Below are positions 18,443 through 27,447 of a stretch of 64,000 nt of DNA, piece after piece. Where the stretch lies: the NCBI RefSeq assembly GCF_009915155.1, contig NZ_JAABLM010000003.1:171523-235522 (forward strand), written 5' to 3'. The position numbers and the translations under genes are program-made. Source of the DNA: Flavobacterium ichthyis (GTDB taxonomy: Bacteria; Bacteroidota; Bacteroidia; Flavobacteriales; Flavobacteriaceae). The number at the start of each line of letters is the position of its first letter. Positions within the stretch are counted from its first letter, which is position 1. The notes under the pieces are model-generated. The model made no database searches, had not been told where the DNA came from, and saw nothing but the letters and a program-made list of their open reading frames with translations.

Positions 18443-18760
18443 TTACAGAAAAGTACAAGCAGCGGCACATTTTCGGCAAGCTTCCGCACAATCTTTACAA
18501 TGTTGATGGTGATTGTGTTTTTCGCATTCTTCGGCACAAGCCGTACAAATTTCAGCACAAAGCTTCATCAATTTTCCCGCAAACGCCGAATTTCGGTTGC
18601 AGAATTTTATGCACAAAACACAAATTTCGGCACAATCTCTACAAAGCGATATACATTTCAAATGGTTTTTATCGTTAAGCTCAATGCATAAAGTAGCACA
18701 AATTTCACACCAATTAAAACACGCCAAACAAGCATCGATGGCAATTTTTACATTTTTCAT
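18443..18760 (-). CDS. Cys-rich four-helix-bundle copper-binding protein (Csp/DUF326-like)
   Basis: A 105-aa protein with 20 cysteines, most in CxxC or CxxxC spacing along predicted helices (positions 11, 14, 18, 21, 25, then 36-54, 68-79 and 88-102). This is the pattern of copper storage proteins, which hold many Cu(I) ions inside a four-helix bundle. There is no signal or Tat peptide, so it should be the cytosolic (Csp3-like) type. A HNHHQH patch near residues 82-87 may add metal binding. It sits upstream of ccsBA on the same strand, separated by a repeat element and the ccsBA promoter. Confidence 0.86.
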   Translation of the reverse strand: MKNVKIAIDACLACFNWCEICATLCIELNDKNHLKCISLCRDCAEICVLCIKFCNRNSAFAGKLMKLCAEICTACAEECEKHNHHQHCKDCAEACRKCAAACTFL

Positions 18761-18917
18761 AACCTTTTGTTTTACAACATCTTAATAAAATTATAAAAAA
18801 TAATTATTTTTCACTCTCAACATTCTGTTAAACGTAATGTCACAAACCTAAAAATATTTCAACACTGCAAACCATGGCGAGTCACATTTTTTCGGCATTT
18901 ATTTTTAAATTAGCACC

Positions 18918-19682
18918 ATGATAAAAATTGTAGTTATTGGTTCGGGGAATGTGGCAAAACATTTGGTGGAGGCTTTATCACAAGCATCTTCAATTGAATT
19001 GCTTCAGGTTTTTGCAAGGCAAAAATCATCAGTCGAAAATTGGATAGCATCACATAAAATTATTTCTAATTTTGACCAGCTTGCCGATGCCGATGTTTAC
19101 ATCATTGCCGTTTCGGATGCTGCGATTGCTGAAGTTTCTGCTCAAATTCCTTTTGAAAAAAAATTAGTAGTTCACACTTCCGGAACTGTTGCTTTTACGG
19201 AAATTGATCCTAAAAACCAACGTGGCGTTTGGTATCCGCTTCAAACATTCAGCAAAAATAAAAATGTAGATTTTTCCGAAATTCCGTTTTGTCTCGAAAG
19301 TGAATTTGCCGAAGATTATCCTTTGCTGGAAAAACTCACGGAAAGTTTGAACGCTACACATTATTTAATTAACGGCGAACAACGGAAAGCCTTACATTTG
19401 GCAGCCGTTTTTGTAAACAATTTCACCAATCATTTGTATCAAATGGGCAAAGAAATCTGTGATGAAAATCTCGTTCCTTTCGAAATTTTGAAACCATTAA
19501 TCGCTGAAACTTCCAATAAAATAAAAAATCTTTCGCCGCTTGAAGCCCAGACAGGACCAGCAAAACGACAAGATATCGCTACCATAAACCGGCATCTTGA
19601 AATGCTTTCGGACGAAAATAAAAAATCAATTTATCAACTATTAACGCAATCGATTCAAAAAACCAATGTCAAAAAGTTATAA
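18918..19682 (+). CDS. Rossmann-fold/DUF2520 oxidoreductase-like protein
   Basis: A 254-aa protein with an N-terminal NAD(P)-binding domain (KIVVIGSGNVAKHL, residues 3-16) and a C-terminal DUF2520 helical domain (LHLAAVFVNNFTNHLY and GPAKRQDIATINRHLE). It looks like a short reductase of the ketopantoate/pyrroline-carboxylate reductase type, but the substrate is unknown. It heads a plus-strand run, and its stop overlaps the start of the KdsC-like gene by 17 nt, so the two are likely translated from one mRNA. Confidence 0.86.
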   Translation: MIKIVVIGSGNVAKHLVEALSQASSIELLQVFARQKSSVENWIASHKIISNFDQLADADVYIIAVSDAAIAEVSAQIPFEKKLVVHTSGTVAFTEIDPKNQRGVWYPLQTFSKNKNVDFSEIPFCLESEFAEDYPLLEKLTESLNATHYLINGEQRKALHLAAVFVNNFTNHLYQMGKEICDENLVPFEILKPLIAETSNKIKNLSPLEAQTGPAKRQDIATINRHLEMLSDENKKSIYQLLTQSIQKTNVKKL

Positions 19683-20193
19683 AGAAATCATGAACCAAAT
19701 TACCACGTTTATCTTTGATGTTGACGGGGTTTTAACCGATGGTTCCGTTCATGTTACCCAAAGTGGAGAAATGCTTCGCGTGATGAATATTCGTGATGGT
19801 TTTGCCATGAAAGCTGCCGTGGAAAGCGGTTACAACGTATGTGTAATTTCTGGCGGAAGTAGCGAAGGTGTAAGAATCAGACTACGAAATTTAGGAATAA
19901 CCGATATTCATTTGGCTTGTCCGGACAAAGTAGAAAATTTTAAAGAATATATTGATATTTACAATATTTTCCCAGAACAAGTGCTGTATATGGGAGATGA
20001 TATTCCGGATTTTCATGTAATGAAATTAGTAGGTTTGCCCACTTGTCCGCAAGATGCAAGTCCGGAAATCAAAGAAATCAGCCAATATATTTCTCATAAA
20101 AATGGTGGTAGAGGAGCCGTTCGAGATGTGATTGAACAAGTGATGCGGGTTCAAGGAAAATGGGATACCTATTTTAATGGAAAACACGATTAG
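19666..20193 (+). CDS. HAD-family phosphatase, KdsC-like
   Basis: A 175-aa type III HAD phosphatase of the kind that releases phosphate from KDO-8-phosphate in lipopolysaccharide core synthesis. The nucleophile motif is FDVDGVLTDG with Asp18 and Asp20. Ser/Lys motifs follow (VISGGSS, then the GDDIPD metal loop). It has no cap domain, as expected for KdsC tetramers. The ATG at 19666 overlaps the previous gene by 17 nt; a second ATG at 19690 would avoid the overlap and still keep the whole domain. Confidence 0.88.
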   Translation: MSKSYKEIMNQITTFIFDVDGVLTDGSVHVTQSGEMLRVMNIRDGFAMKAAVESGYNVCVISGGSSEGVRIRLRNLGITDIHLACPDKVENFKEYIDIYNIFPEQVLYMGDDIPDFHVMKLVGLPTCPQDASPEIKEISQYISHKNGGRGAVRDVIEQVMRVQGKWDTYFNGKHD

Positions 20194-20304
20194 TTAATTT
20201 CTGATATTCGATTTAAAATTTATGCCAAACCGCAAGCAACGCTACGTTTTTCGCAAAGAACGCAATTCAACTTCTAACTAAAACCTCGTAATTCCTAACT
20301 AAAA

Positions 20305-21231
20305 ATGATGTCTTTTCTAAAATTAATTCGCTACCAAAATTTACTGCTGATTGCCTTGATGCAACTGATTTTTCGTTATGGATTTTTGGCAACGCAACCT
20401 GTTCCGTTAGCAATGAAAGATTGGCAATATATTTTATTCGTTTTTGCCACCATTTGTATTGCGGCTGGAGGTTACCTCATCAATAATATTTTTGACATTG
20501 AAACAGATAAAATCAATAAGCCAGAAGATGTGGTAATTGGTAAAACTATTTCCGAACAAAAGGGCTATAATATTTATATCGTCTTAAATATTATTGGTTT
20601 CGGAATTGGATATTATTTAGCTGATGCAGTTGGAAAACCTGCTTTTGCCTCTGCATTTTTTATCATTCCGGCGTTATTGTATATTTACGCTAATGGATTG
20701 AAACAGATGATTTTAATTGGGAATTTAGTCATTGCATTCATTTTAGGAGCAAGTATTTTATTGATTGGAATTTTTGATTTGATCCCCATGATTTTCCCAG
20801 AAACTCAAGGAGGCATTAAAATCTTGATGGGAATTTTAATTGACTATGCGATTTTTGCTTTTATCATTAATTTAATGAGAGAAATCGTAAAAGATTTAGA
20901 AGATGTAAATGGCGACTATAACCTAGGGATGAACACATTACCAATTGCTCTTGGTGTTTCGAGAACTGCAAAAATTGTATTTGGCATTAGCTTCGTAGCA
21001 ATGGCTTTAATCATTTATTATATCAACGAAAATTTATTTTACAACAATAGAATATACGCTACTTTATATGGACTCCTTTTTATTTTGGCACCGTTAATTT
21101 ATTTTACAATCAAAATATTTTCGGCAAAAAACCAAAAACAATTTGCACATTTAAGTCAGGTTTTAAAATGGATTATTTTCTTTGGAATCCTTTCTATCGC
21201 CGTCATTAATTTCGAAATTTTATATGCTTAA
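20305..21231 (+). CDS. UbiA-family prenyltransferase (geranylgeranylglycerol-phosphate synthase-like)
   Basis: A 308-aa integral membrane prenyltransferase with about eight to nine helices. The first Asp-rich motif is NNIFDIETDKINKPED (residues 60-75) and the second is MREIVKDLEDVNGDYNLG (about 192-209). Proteins like this in Flavobacteriaceae are usually annotated as geranylgeranylglycerol-phosphate geranylgeranyltransferase-like, but the acceptor is not proven. It is distinct from MenA in this window. Its last 8 nt overlap the maf start. Confidence 0.85.
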   Translation: MMSFLKLIRYQNLLLIALMQLIFRYGFLATQPVPLAMKDWQYILFVFATICIAAGGYLINNIFDIETDKINKPEDVVIGKTISEQKGYNIYIVLNIIGFGIGYYLADAVGKPAFASAFFIIPALLYIYANGLKQMILIGNLVIAFILGASILLIGIFDLIPMIFPETQGGIKILMGILIDYAIFAFIINLMREIVKDLEDVNGDYNLGMNTLPIALGVSRTAKIVFGISFVAMALIIYYINENLFYNNRIYATLYGLLFILAPLIYFTIKIFSAKNQKQFAHLSQVLKWIIFFGILSIAVINFEILYA

Positions 21232-21805
21232 TCATTTAAAAAAATTTAAAGTCATCTTAGCTTCAGGATCACCCAGAAGGCAACATTTTTTGAAAGAAAT
21301 GGGAATTGATTTTGAAATCCGATTAAAGGAAATTGAGGAAATTTTTCCGGAAAACTTAAAAGCGGTGGAAATCACGGATTATTTGGCAAAATTAAAAGCC
21401 GCCGCATTTACTAATTTGTCCGAAAATGAAATTTTAATAACCAGCGACACCATTGTTTGGCACGACGGAAAAGCCGTTGGAAAACCTAAGAATTACGAAG
21501 ATGCCTTCGCCATATTAAAATCGTTTTCTAATGCTACGCATGAAGTTTTTACATCTGTTTGTTTCTCTGGAAAAGATTTTTGCGAAGTGATTCACGAAAA
21601 AACTCGGGTAACTTTCACTGAACTTTTGGATCATGAAATTCATTATTATTTAGAACATTATAAACCCTATGACAAAGCTGGAGCTTACGGAATTCAAGAG
21701 TGGATTGGCTTGATTGGGATTTCTAAAATTGAGGGTTCTTATACCAATGTTGTGGGTTTACCAGTTGAAAAAGTATATCATTTTTTGGCTAATTTTAAAA
21801 AATAA
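21224..21805 (+). CDS. maf: Maf family nucleotide pyrophosphatase
   Basis: A 193-aa house-cleaning pyrophosphatase acting on non-canonical or modified NTPs. The start is the ATG at 21224, inside the end of the prenyltransferase gene (ATG overlapping TAT-GCT-TAA); an earlier in-frame start is rejected. The family signature ILASGSPRR lies near residue 11, followed by SDTIVWHDGKAVGKP and DKAGAYGIQEWIG. The MscS gene starts a few bp after its stop, continuing the compact run. Confidence 0.92.
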   Translation: MLNHLKKFKVILASGSPRRQHFLKEMGIDFEIRLKEIEEIFPENLKAVEITDYLAKLKAAAFTNLSENEILITSDTIVWHDGKAVGKPKNYEDAFAILKSFSNATHEVFTSVCFSGKDFCEVIHEKTRVTFTELLDHEIHYYLEHYKPYDKAGAYGIQEWIGLIGISKIEGSYTNVVGLPVEKVYHFLANFKK

Positions 21806-21808
21806 AAA

Positions 21809-22336
21809 ATGTCGTTCAAAGAATTTTTACCTGAAATCATTACCACCGTATTATTAATTGTAGCGGTAATGTTGATCCGCGCTTTGATTACAAATGTTAT
21901 CAAAAAATTTTCTAAACGAACGGAACTCAATGAAAACCGTGCTACTTTAATTACCAAATATATCAATATTGTTATCACTATTTTGATGGTTGGCGCGATC
22001 ACAATAATTTGGGGCGTAAAAACCGAAGATTTATATATAGCATTTACCACAGTTATCACCTTGATTGGTGTGGCATTTTTTGCGCAATGGTCAATATTGA
22101 GCAACATCACAGCTGGAATTATTTTATTTTTCGCCTTTCCATTTAAAATTGGCGACACCATAAAAGTACATGATAAAGATTTTCCGCTGGAAGCTGAAAT
22201 TGAAGACATTAAAACTTTTCATATAATTTTACGCACCCTGGATGGCGAAATCATCGTGTACCCCAATAATTTATTGCTTCAAAAAGGGATTAGTATTTTA
22301 AAAGTTACCCAAGACGAAAGAGAATTTCACGATTAA
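21809..22336 (+). CDS. Small MscS-family mechanosensitive channel
   Basis: A 175-aa inner membrane protein with two to three helices (residues 12-30, 52-72, 74-105) followed by a short beta domain. The pore-like helix region (AFFAQWSILSNITAGIILFFAFPFKIGD) and the beta strand IIVYPNNLLLQKGI are typical of MscS. It lacks the large cytosolic C-terminal cage, so it is a minimal form. It starts 4 bp after maf. Confidence 0.88.
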   Translation: MSFKEFLPEIITTVLLIVAVMLIRALITNVIKKFSKRTELNENRATLITKYINIVITILMVGAITIIWGVKTEDLYIAFTTVITLIGVAFFAQWSILSNITAGIILFFAFPFKIGDTIKVHDKDFPLEAEIEDIKTFHIILRTLDGEIIVYPNNLLLQKGISILKVTQDEREFHD

Positions 22337-22427
22337 ACTTTTTTAACAATGCTTTGGCGATTAGATTGCAAGCTATTTTCGTAAATTCAACAATAAAAGC
22401 ATTTCGTAACAGATTCATTTAAATTAA

Positions 22428-24254
22428 ATGACTAAAAAAGTTTTTCTGATTTTAGCATTTTGCATTTGTCAAATAGCATTTGCACAGGAAAAACCTGCAA
22501 AAAAAGATTCACTTCGGGGTTATCGAAAAATTGAAAAATATGCTAAAAAACGTGGTTTTACAAAATTTATACACAAATTAATTTTTAAGCCAGTCGATTC
22601 TAAAAAGCCGAAAAATAAACCACAAGATAAAGTTGAATTACAAAATTATGCGGCTTACGAAGGCAAAATTATCCGAAATATTTACATTACCACGTTAGAC
22701 CCGTTTGGTTTTTCCGAAAAAGATACAACGCGAAAACCTCGAAATTGGGGAGAGCGATTGGGTAACAGAATTCACCTGAAAACGAAAGAATTTACTATTA
22801 GAAATTTATTGCTTTTTAAAAAAAACACACCCCTCGACTCACTTATAGTAAGGGAATCCGAACGTTTGGTAAGATCTCAACGCTACATTCGTTCAGTAGA
22901 TATTAACCCGAAAATATCGCCAACCTCCTCTGATTCTGTAGATATTTATATTCGTGCCTTAGATTCTTGGAGCTTGATTCCAAATGCTTCGGGTTCGACT
23001 TCCAGAACAAAAATAGAATTAACGGAAAGAAATTTTCTTGGTTTAGGACACGAGTGGGATAATTCTTACATGCAACGTTTTAATAATGGTAGAAATGCTT
23101 ACAGTACAGAATATACCATTCCAAATATTTCAAACACTTATATCGAAACTTCGCTGGCATATAGAATTGATGAACATCGAAATTATTCTAAAAGCGTTTC
23201 GGTTAATCGGCCTTTTTTCTCTCCTTTCGCAAAATGGGGAGCCGGAATTTATGCCGCACAAGATTTTAGGCTGGATTCACTGCCGGATTTTGAAGGCACC
23301 ATTAACAACCACAATTTTAAAGTAAATACTTTAGATGTTTGGGCAGGAAAATCTTTACAGGTTTTTAAGGGTTCATCGGAAGAAGACAGAACGACAAATT
23401 TTATTGCTTCCATTAGATTTTTAAGAAGGAATTATACGGAAAAACCATTTTTCGATTTTGACAATGAAGGTTTTTTTGCCAATGAAAATTTCTATCTTGC
23501 CGGATTTGGGTTAACTTCCCGTAAGTTTATTCAAGATAAATTTATCTTCAATTACGGTATTACAGAAGATATTCCTATCGGGAAAATTTATGCGATTACA
23601 GCGGGTTACCAACAAAAAAATGATATAAACCGATTGTATATTGGCGGAAGATTTGCCTTTGGCCAATATTTTAAATGGGGTTATTTTAGTACCAATGTAG
23701 AATATGGAACTTATTTTAGAGGTGCCATAAATCAGCAATCGGCTTTAAATATCGAAGCCAATTATTTTACTAATCTGCTCAATTTAGGAGAATGGCGTTT
23801 GAGGCAATTTATTAAGCCGAGTTTGGTAATTGGAACCAATAGATTTAACACTTTCGCTGATAGAATTAATATTAATGAGCAAAATGGAATTATTGGCATC
23901 AACAGTTATTCACTTCGCGGAACAAAAAAAGCTATGCTTGCATTACAAACCCAGTCTTATTCACCGTGGAGTTTGGGCGGATTTAGGTTTAATCCTTTTC
24001 TTGGCTATACAATTGCGATGATTAATGGCAACAATAACAATCTTTTAAAGGGAAAAGCGTATTCTAAAATTAGTGTCGGATTGATTATTGCCAATGACTT
24101 TTTAGTGTTTAACCAATTCCAACTCTCATTTTCTTATTATCCTGTTTTAGCACCCGAAGGGAGTTCTTCTTTCCAAACCAACAGTTATCGAACCACAGAT
24201 TTTCGAATTCCTGGATACGAATTTGGAAAGCCCGAAGTAGTGCGTTACCAATAA
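22428..24254 (+). CDS. Outer membrane protein with POTRA-like domain and beta-barrel (Omp85-like)
   Basis: A 608-aa protein with a signal peptide (residues 1-19, ending IAFAQ). A POTRA-like segment lies near 70-165 (GKIIRNIYITTLDPFGFS, then RLVRSQRYIRSVDINP). The rest alternates aromatic strands suited to a 16-strand barrel, ending in the strand-like FQLSFSYYPVL. The overall plan resembles BamA/TamA relatives, but with a short periplasmic part and no recognised substrate. It is not BamA by size. A shared terminator separates it from convergent yajC. Confidence 0.7.
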   Translation: MTKKVFLILAFCICQIAFAQEKPAKKDSLRGYRKIEKYAKKRGFTKFIHKLIFKPVDSKKPKNKPQDKVELQNYAAYEGKIIRNIYITTLDPFGFSEKDTTRKPRNWGERLGNRIHLKTKEFTIRNLLLFKKNTPLDSLIVRESERLVRSQRYIRSVDINPKISPTSSDSVDIYIRALDSWSLIPNASGSTSRTKIELTERNFLGLGHEWDNSYMQRFNNGRNAYSTEYTIPNISNTYIETSLAYRIDEHRNYSKSVSVNRPFFSPFAKWGAGIYAAQDFRLDSLPDFEGTINNHNFKVNTLDVWAGKSLQVFKGSSEEDRTTNFIASIRFLRRNYTEKPFFDFDNEGFFANENFYLAGFGLTSRKFIQDKFIFNYGITEDIPIGKIYAITAGYQQKNDINRLYIGGRFAFGQYFKWGYFSTNVEYGTYFRGAINQQSALNIEANYFTNLLNLGEWRLRQFIKPSLVIGTNRFNTFADRININEQNGIIGINSYSLRGTKKAMLALQTQSYSPWSLGGFRFNPFLGYTIAMINGNNNNLLKGKAYSKISVGLIIANDFLVFNQFQLSFSYYPVLAPEGSSSFQTNSYRTTDFRIPGYEFGKPEVVRYQ

Positions 24255-24256
24255 AA

Positions 24257-24285
24257 AAAATCCCAACTTTATTAGTTAGGATTTT
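24257..24285. terminator. Bidirectional terminator between the Omp85-like gene and yajC
   Basis: A 12-bp stem with one mismatch (AAAATCCCAACT / AGTTAGGATTTT) and a 5-nt loop, with A/T runs on both sides, sits between two convergent genes. Confidence 0.75.
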
Positions 24286-24293
24286 GTGATTGA

Positions 24294-24569
24294 CTATTTC
24301 TTTTCGTTAAGCTGTTTGCTTAATTCTAAGGATATTGCCGAACGTTCTAATTTTAGCTTTCCAGACATGGTTTCGATAATCACTGTTCTTTCTGCTAATT
24401 CCGCAACACGACCGTGAAGTCCGCTTTTGGTAATAATTTTATCACCCACTTTTAAGCTGTTTTCAAATTCTTTCTCAGCTTTCATGCGTTTTTGTTGTGG
24501 TCTAATCATAAAAAAATACATTACCACGAACATTGCTCCGAAGAGCAAAATATTTCCGTATTGTTCCAT
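24294..24569 (-). CDS. yajC: Preprotein translocase subunit YajC
   Basis: A 91-aa single-span inner membrane protein that associates with SecDF. The helix is at residues 5-22 (ILLFGAMFVVMYFFMIRP), followed by PQQKRMKAEKEFENSLKVGDKI and TKSGLHGRV, the YajC signature. It starts 3 bp after the DUF1573 gene. The nusB-DUF1573-yajC order is common in Bacteroidota. Confidence 0.93.
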   Translation of the reverse strand: MEQYGNILLFGAMFVVMYFFMIRPQQKRMKAEKEFENSLKVGDKIITKSGLHGRVAELAERTVIIETMSGKLKLERSAISLELSKQLNEKK

Positions 24570-24572
24570 TGC

Positions 24573-25106
24573 TTAAGCTCCTTTTTTAGGTGATACGCCA
24601 ATTCCACCCGCTTTTGGAGTGACATCGGCTTTAATCGTTAATAATTCGTTTCCAGTTGCAGTATTTGCAGTAATCGTTACTGATTTTTGTTGCTTTCCTG
24701 GTTTTCCAGTAGAATCAAAAGTAACCGTCATCGTACTGGTTTCTCCTGGCTTGATGGGTTCTTTTTTAAATTGCGGAACTGTACAACCACAGCTTCCTTT
24801 TGCATCAGCAATAAGCAAATCTCCTTTTCCAGTGTTTGTAAAACTAAAAATATGTTCCACTTTATCACCTTCTTTAATGGTTCCGAAGTCAAATTCTTTT
24901 TCTTCGAAAGTCATTACAGGTACAGCATTATTTACGGGAGTATTGGCAACATCAACAGTTTCGCCTGAAGTTGTAGAAGTTTCTGTTGATTGCGTTGCTT
25001 CAACATTTCCGGCTTGAATTTTTGACGAAGCATTGTCTTTGCAGGAAATAGTTACGGCTAATGATGCTAAAGCCAATAACGAGAGCGTTTTTTTTATCAT
25101 AATCAT
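24573..25106 (-). CDS. DUF1573 lipoprotein
   Basis: A 177-aa protein with a lipoprotein signal (LAVTISC, then Lys-Asp-Asn) and a Ser/Thr-rich linker. One DUF1573 domain follows, an immunoglobulin-like fold (MTFEEKEFDFGTIKEGDKVE, SCGCTVPQF, KPGETSTMTVTFDSTGKPG). The role is unknown. It lies between nusB (12 bp upstream) and yajC (3 bp downstream), so the three are probably one transcript. Confidence 0.9.
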   Translation of the reverse strand: MIMIKKTLSLLALASLAVTISCKDNASSKIQAGNVEATQSTETSTTSGETVDVANTPVNNAVPVMTFEEKEFDFGTIKEGDKVEHIFSFTNTGKGDLLIADAKGSCGCTVPQFKKEPIKPGETSTMTVTFDSTGKPGKQQKSVTITANTATGNELLTIKADVTPKAGGIGVSPKKGA

Positions 25107-25118
25107 TAATTTTTGAAA

Positions 25119-26060
25119 TTACATTAAACCTCTTCCGGTTTTAATTAATTTATTGTTTTCTTTGAATTCTTTTACAAGATTGTCCAAAATTCCGTTGATA
25201 AAGATGCTACTTTTAGGTGTTGAATATTCCTTTGCAATTTCAAGATATTCGTTAATGGTAACTTTTACTGGAATTGATGGAAATTTTAAAAATTCGCAAA
25301 TCGCCATTTTTAAAATGATGGTGTCGATTTCGGCTATCCTGTCAGAATCCCAATTGGGTGTTTTATTTACAAATTCTTTAGAAAATTCGTTTTCGTTTAA
25401 AACCGTTTTTCTGAATAAATTTTTGACAAAATCTTTATCTTCAGCATCTTTATAAACTTTTGGGACAGAAAAATCTACATCATTTTTTTCAAGCGATTTC
25501 AATTGTTTCAATATCAAAGTGTTTACTAATGGAATGTCATCAACCCAAGTAAGTTTATTATCTTCTAAAAATTCGTATAGTTTTTCGTTTGGAGCTATTA
25601 TTTCGTGAAAAATAGAAATGACAAATTGTTTGTCTTCTTCGAAATTATTTACGCGATTTTGCATGTATTTTTCGTAGAAATCACTTTTTTTAATTTCTTC
25701 CAATAAAATACGGATGTACTCATCGTGAAGGTGCCAATCATTTATTTTTCTAGTTTCCAGCCCAATGCTCAAATTATTGCTTTCTAATAAAAGCTGAAAA
25801 ATATGATTATTGATAAACTTTTTATTCGGATTACGTTCTTCGGCTGTTGCCAAATGCTTACGACTTGATTTTTCTATAAAATCTTCTTCCCTTTTTTGAA
25901 TTTCAATTAAGGAAGAAACCATAAGAAGATATAAATCTTGCGTATTTTCAATACTGTAAAGTAGAAATTTTTCTTCTTTTTCCAGATTGTCTGAGTTATT
26001 TTGATGCATCGCATAAATGGATTGCATTACTTTTACACGAATATGTCTTCTATTTAACAC
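25119..26060 (-). CDS. nusB: Transcription antitermination factor NusB, long form
   Basis: NusB binds boxA RNA with S10 (NusE) in rRNA antitermination. At 313 aa it is about twice the length of E. coli NusB. The conserved NusB fold occupies the C-terminal part (about residues 180-300; TPNWDSDRIAEIDTIILKMA, then VKVTINEYLEIAKEYSTPKS). The N-terminal half, beginning MLNRRHIRVKVMQSIYAM, is the extended Bacteroidota form. It is the first gene of the nusB-DUF1573-yajC run. Confidence 0.92.
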   Translation of the reverse strand: MLNRRHIRVKVMQSIYAMHQNNSDNLEKEEKFLLYSIENTQDLYLLMVSSLIEIQKREEDFIEKSSRKHLATAEERNPNKKFINNHIFQLLLESNNLSIGLETRKINDWHLHDEYIRILLEEIKKSDFYEKYMQNRVNNFEEDKQFVISIFHEIIAPNEKLYEFLEDNKLTWVDDIPLVNTLILKQLKSLEKNDVDFSVPKVYKDAEDKDFVKNLFRKTVLNENEFSKEFVNKTPNWDSDRIAEIDTIILKMAICEFLKFPSIPVKVTINEYLEIAKEYSTPKSSIFINGILDNLVKEFKENNKLIKTGRGLM

Positions 26061-26083
26061 CTGTAAGAACTTTTTAAAATTAA

Positions 26084-26113
26084 CAAAGCGAAAGAGGGAT
26101 TTCTTTCGCTTTG
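26084..26113 (-). terminator. Hairpin after the leucine dehydrogenase gene
   Basis: A perfect 12-bp stem CAAAGCGAAAGA/TCTTTCGCTTTG with a 6-nt loop lies in the 86-bp gap before nusB. The following minus-strand T run is weak, so it may work as a partial terminator. Confidence 0.6.
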
Positions 26114-26146
26114 CAAAAATAATAATATATTTTGAACGGCTTTAAA

Positions 26147-27247
26147 TTATTTTGCCAATTCTTTTTTACGATCGTCAATACGTTTTTGGGCGATTGAAAG
26201 CGCCGCTTGATGTGTTGTCACGTTGTTAACATCTGCAAAATTGAAAATTTCTAAAGTTGTATTAAAAATATTTTCGGTTCTGCGGATTGCTTCTGCGCTA
26301 TCATAACCTACAATTTCGGCGTAAACATTGATGATTCCTCCGGCATTAATTAGGAAATCAGGTGCATAAGCAATTCCTCTTTCTTTCAATACTTTCCCGT
26401 GAATTTCTTCAACCGCTAATTGATTATTTGCCGCTCCAGCAATCACTTTTGCCTGAATTTTATTTACAGTTTCGTCATTAATAGTAGCTCCAAGTGCACA
26501 AGGAGCATAAATATCTACATCAGCCGAATAGATGTCTCCAGTAAAAATTTGAGCACCGTATTTGGCATTAATTTCAAGCAAACGCGCTTCGTTAATGTCG
26601 GTCATTTGCACCAAAGCACCTTCATTGGTTAAATGTTTAATAAGCGTTTCACCAACATTTCCGGTTCCTTGAACTAATATTTTCTTTCCAGCTAAATTTT
26701 CTGAACCAAACTTATACTTTGCAGCCGCTTTCATTCCCATGTAAACACCGTAAGCGGTTACAGGCGAAGGATTTCCAGAACCACCATTTTCAACAGAAAT
26801 TCCAGTAACGTGTGGCGTTACAGTACGAATCAAATCCATATCAGGAGTTGTAGTTCCCACATCTTCAGCCGTGATATACTTTCCGCTTAATGAATGAATG
26901 TACTCACCGAATTTTTTAATCATTTCCGGAGTTTTATCCATCTTAGAATCACCAATGATTACGGCTTTTCCACCACCCAAATTCAAACCTGAAATAGCAG
27001 ATTTAAAAGTCATTCCACGTGAAAGACGCAAAACATCGTTTAATGCTTCCCATTCATTAGTATATTTCCACATTCTGGTTCCACCTAAAGCGGGTCCTAA
27101 AACTGTGTTGTGAATACCGATTATTGCTTTTAATCCAGTATCTTTGTCGTTGCAAAAAACGATTTGTTCGTGATTATCGAAAGACACTTGCCCAAAAACG
27201 GGGTCAATTTTGTGCAATTCGCCTGCCTTTACTACCTCTGTAATCAT
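26147..27247 (-). CDS. Leucine dehydrogenase-type amino acid dehydrogenase
   Basis: A 366-aa NAD-dependent dehydrogenase of the Glu/Leu/Phe/Val family that reversibly deaminates branched-chain amino acids. The substrate domain shows LGGTRMWKY, MTFKSAISGLNLGGGKAVI (catalytic Lys region) and TTPDMDLI. The NAD domain carries VQGTGNVGETL. Length and motifs fit leucine dehydrogenase best; valine or phenylalanine preference cannot be excluded. It has its own -33/-7 promoter and a hairpin after its stop. Confidence 0.88.
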   Translation of the reverse strand: MITEVVKAGELHKIDPVFGQVSFDNHEQIVFCNDKDTGLKAIIGIHNTVLGPALGGTRMWKYTNEWEALNDVLRLSRGMTFKSAISGLNLGGGKAVIIGDSKMDKTPEMIKKFGEYIHSLSGKYITAEDVGTTTPDMDLIRTVTPHVTGISVENGGSGNPSPVTAYGVYMGMKAAAKYKFGSENLAGKKILVQGTGNVGETLIKHLTNEGALVQMTDINEARLLEINAKYGAQIFTGDIYSADVDIYAPCALGATINDETVNKIQAKVIAGAANNQLAVEEIHGKVLKERGIAYAPDFLINAGGIINVYAEIVGYDSAEAIRRTENIFNTTLEIFNFADVNNVTTHQAALSIAQKRIDDRKKELAK

Positions 27248-27293
27248 GTTAATAAGTTATGTGGTTAATTATGGTTTTATCAAAAACTATCGG

Positions 27294-27324
27294 CAAAATT
27301 AGAATTTAAATCAAAACTTTGCAA
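27294..27324 (-). promoter_or_regulatory. Promoter of the leucine dehydrogenase gene
   Basis: On the minus strand, TTG (27322-27324), 20 nt, then TAATTTTG (27294-27301), a full match to the Flavobacterium -33/-7 pattern. It lies 46 nt before the start codon. Confidence 0.6.
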
Positions 27325-27447
27325 TCAAATTAACTTTTATTAAAAATATAATAACAAGCTACCACATTCACTTATAATACAATAATTTTATTTTAAACAA
27401 AATTTTTGACCTAAAAACAATAAAAAAATATAGAATACCTTAAAATA

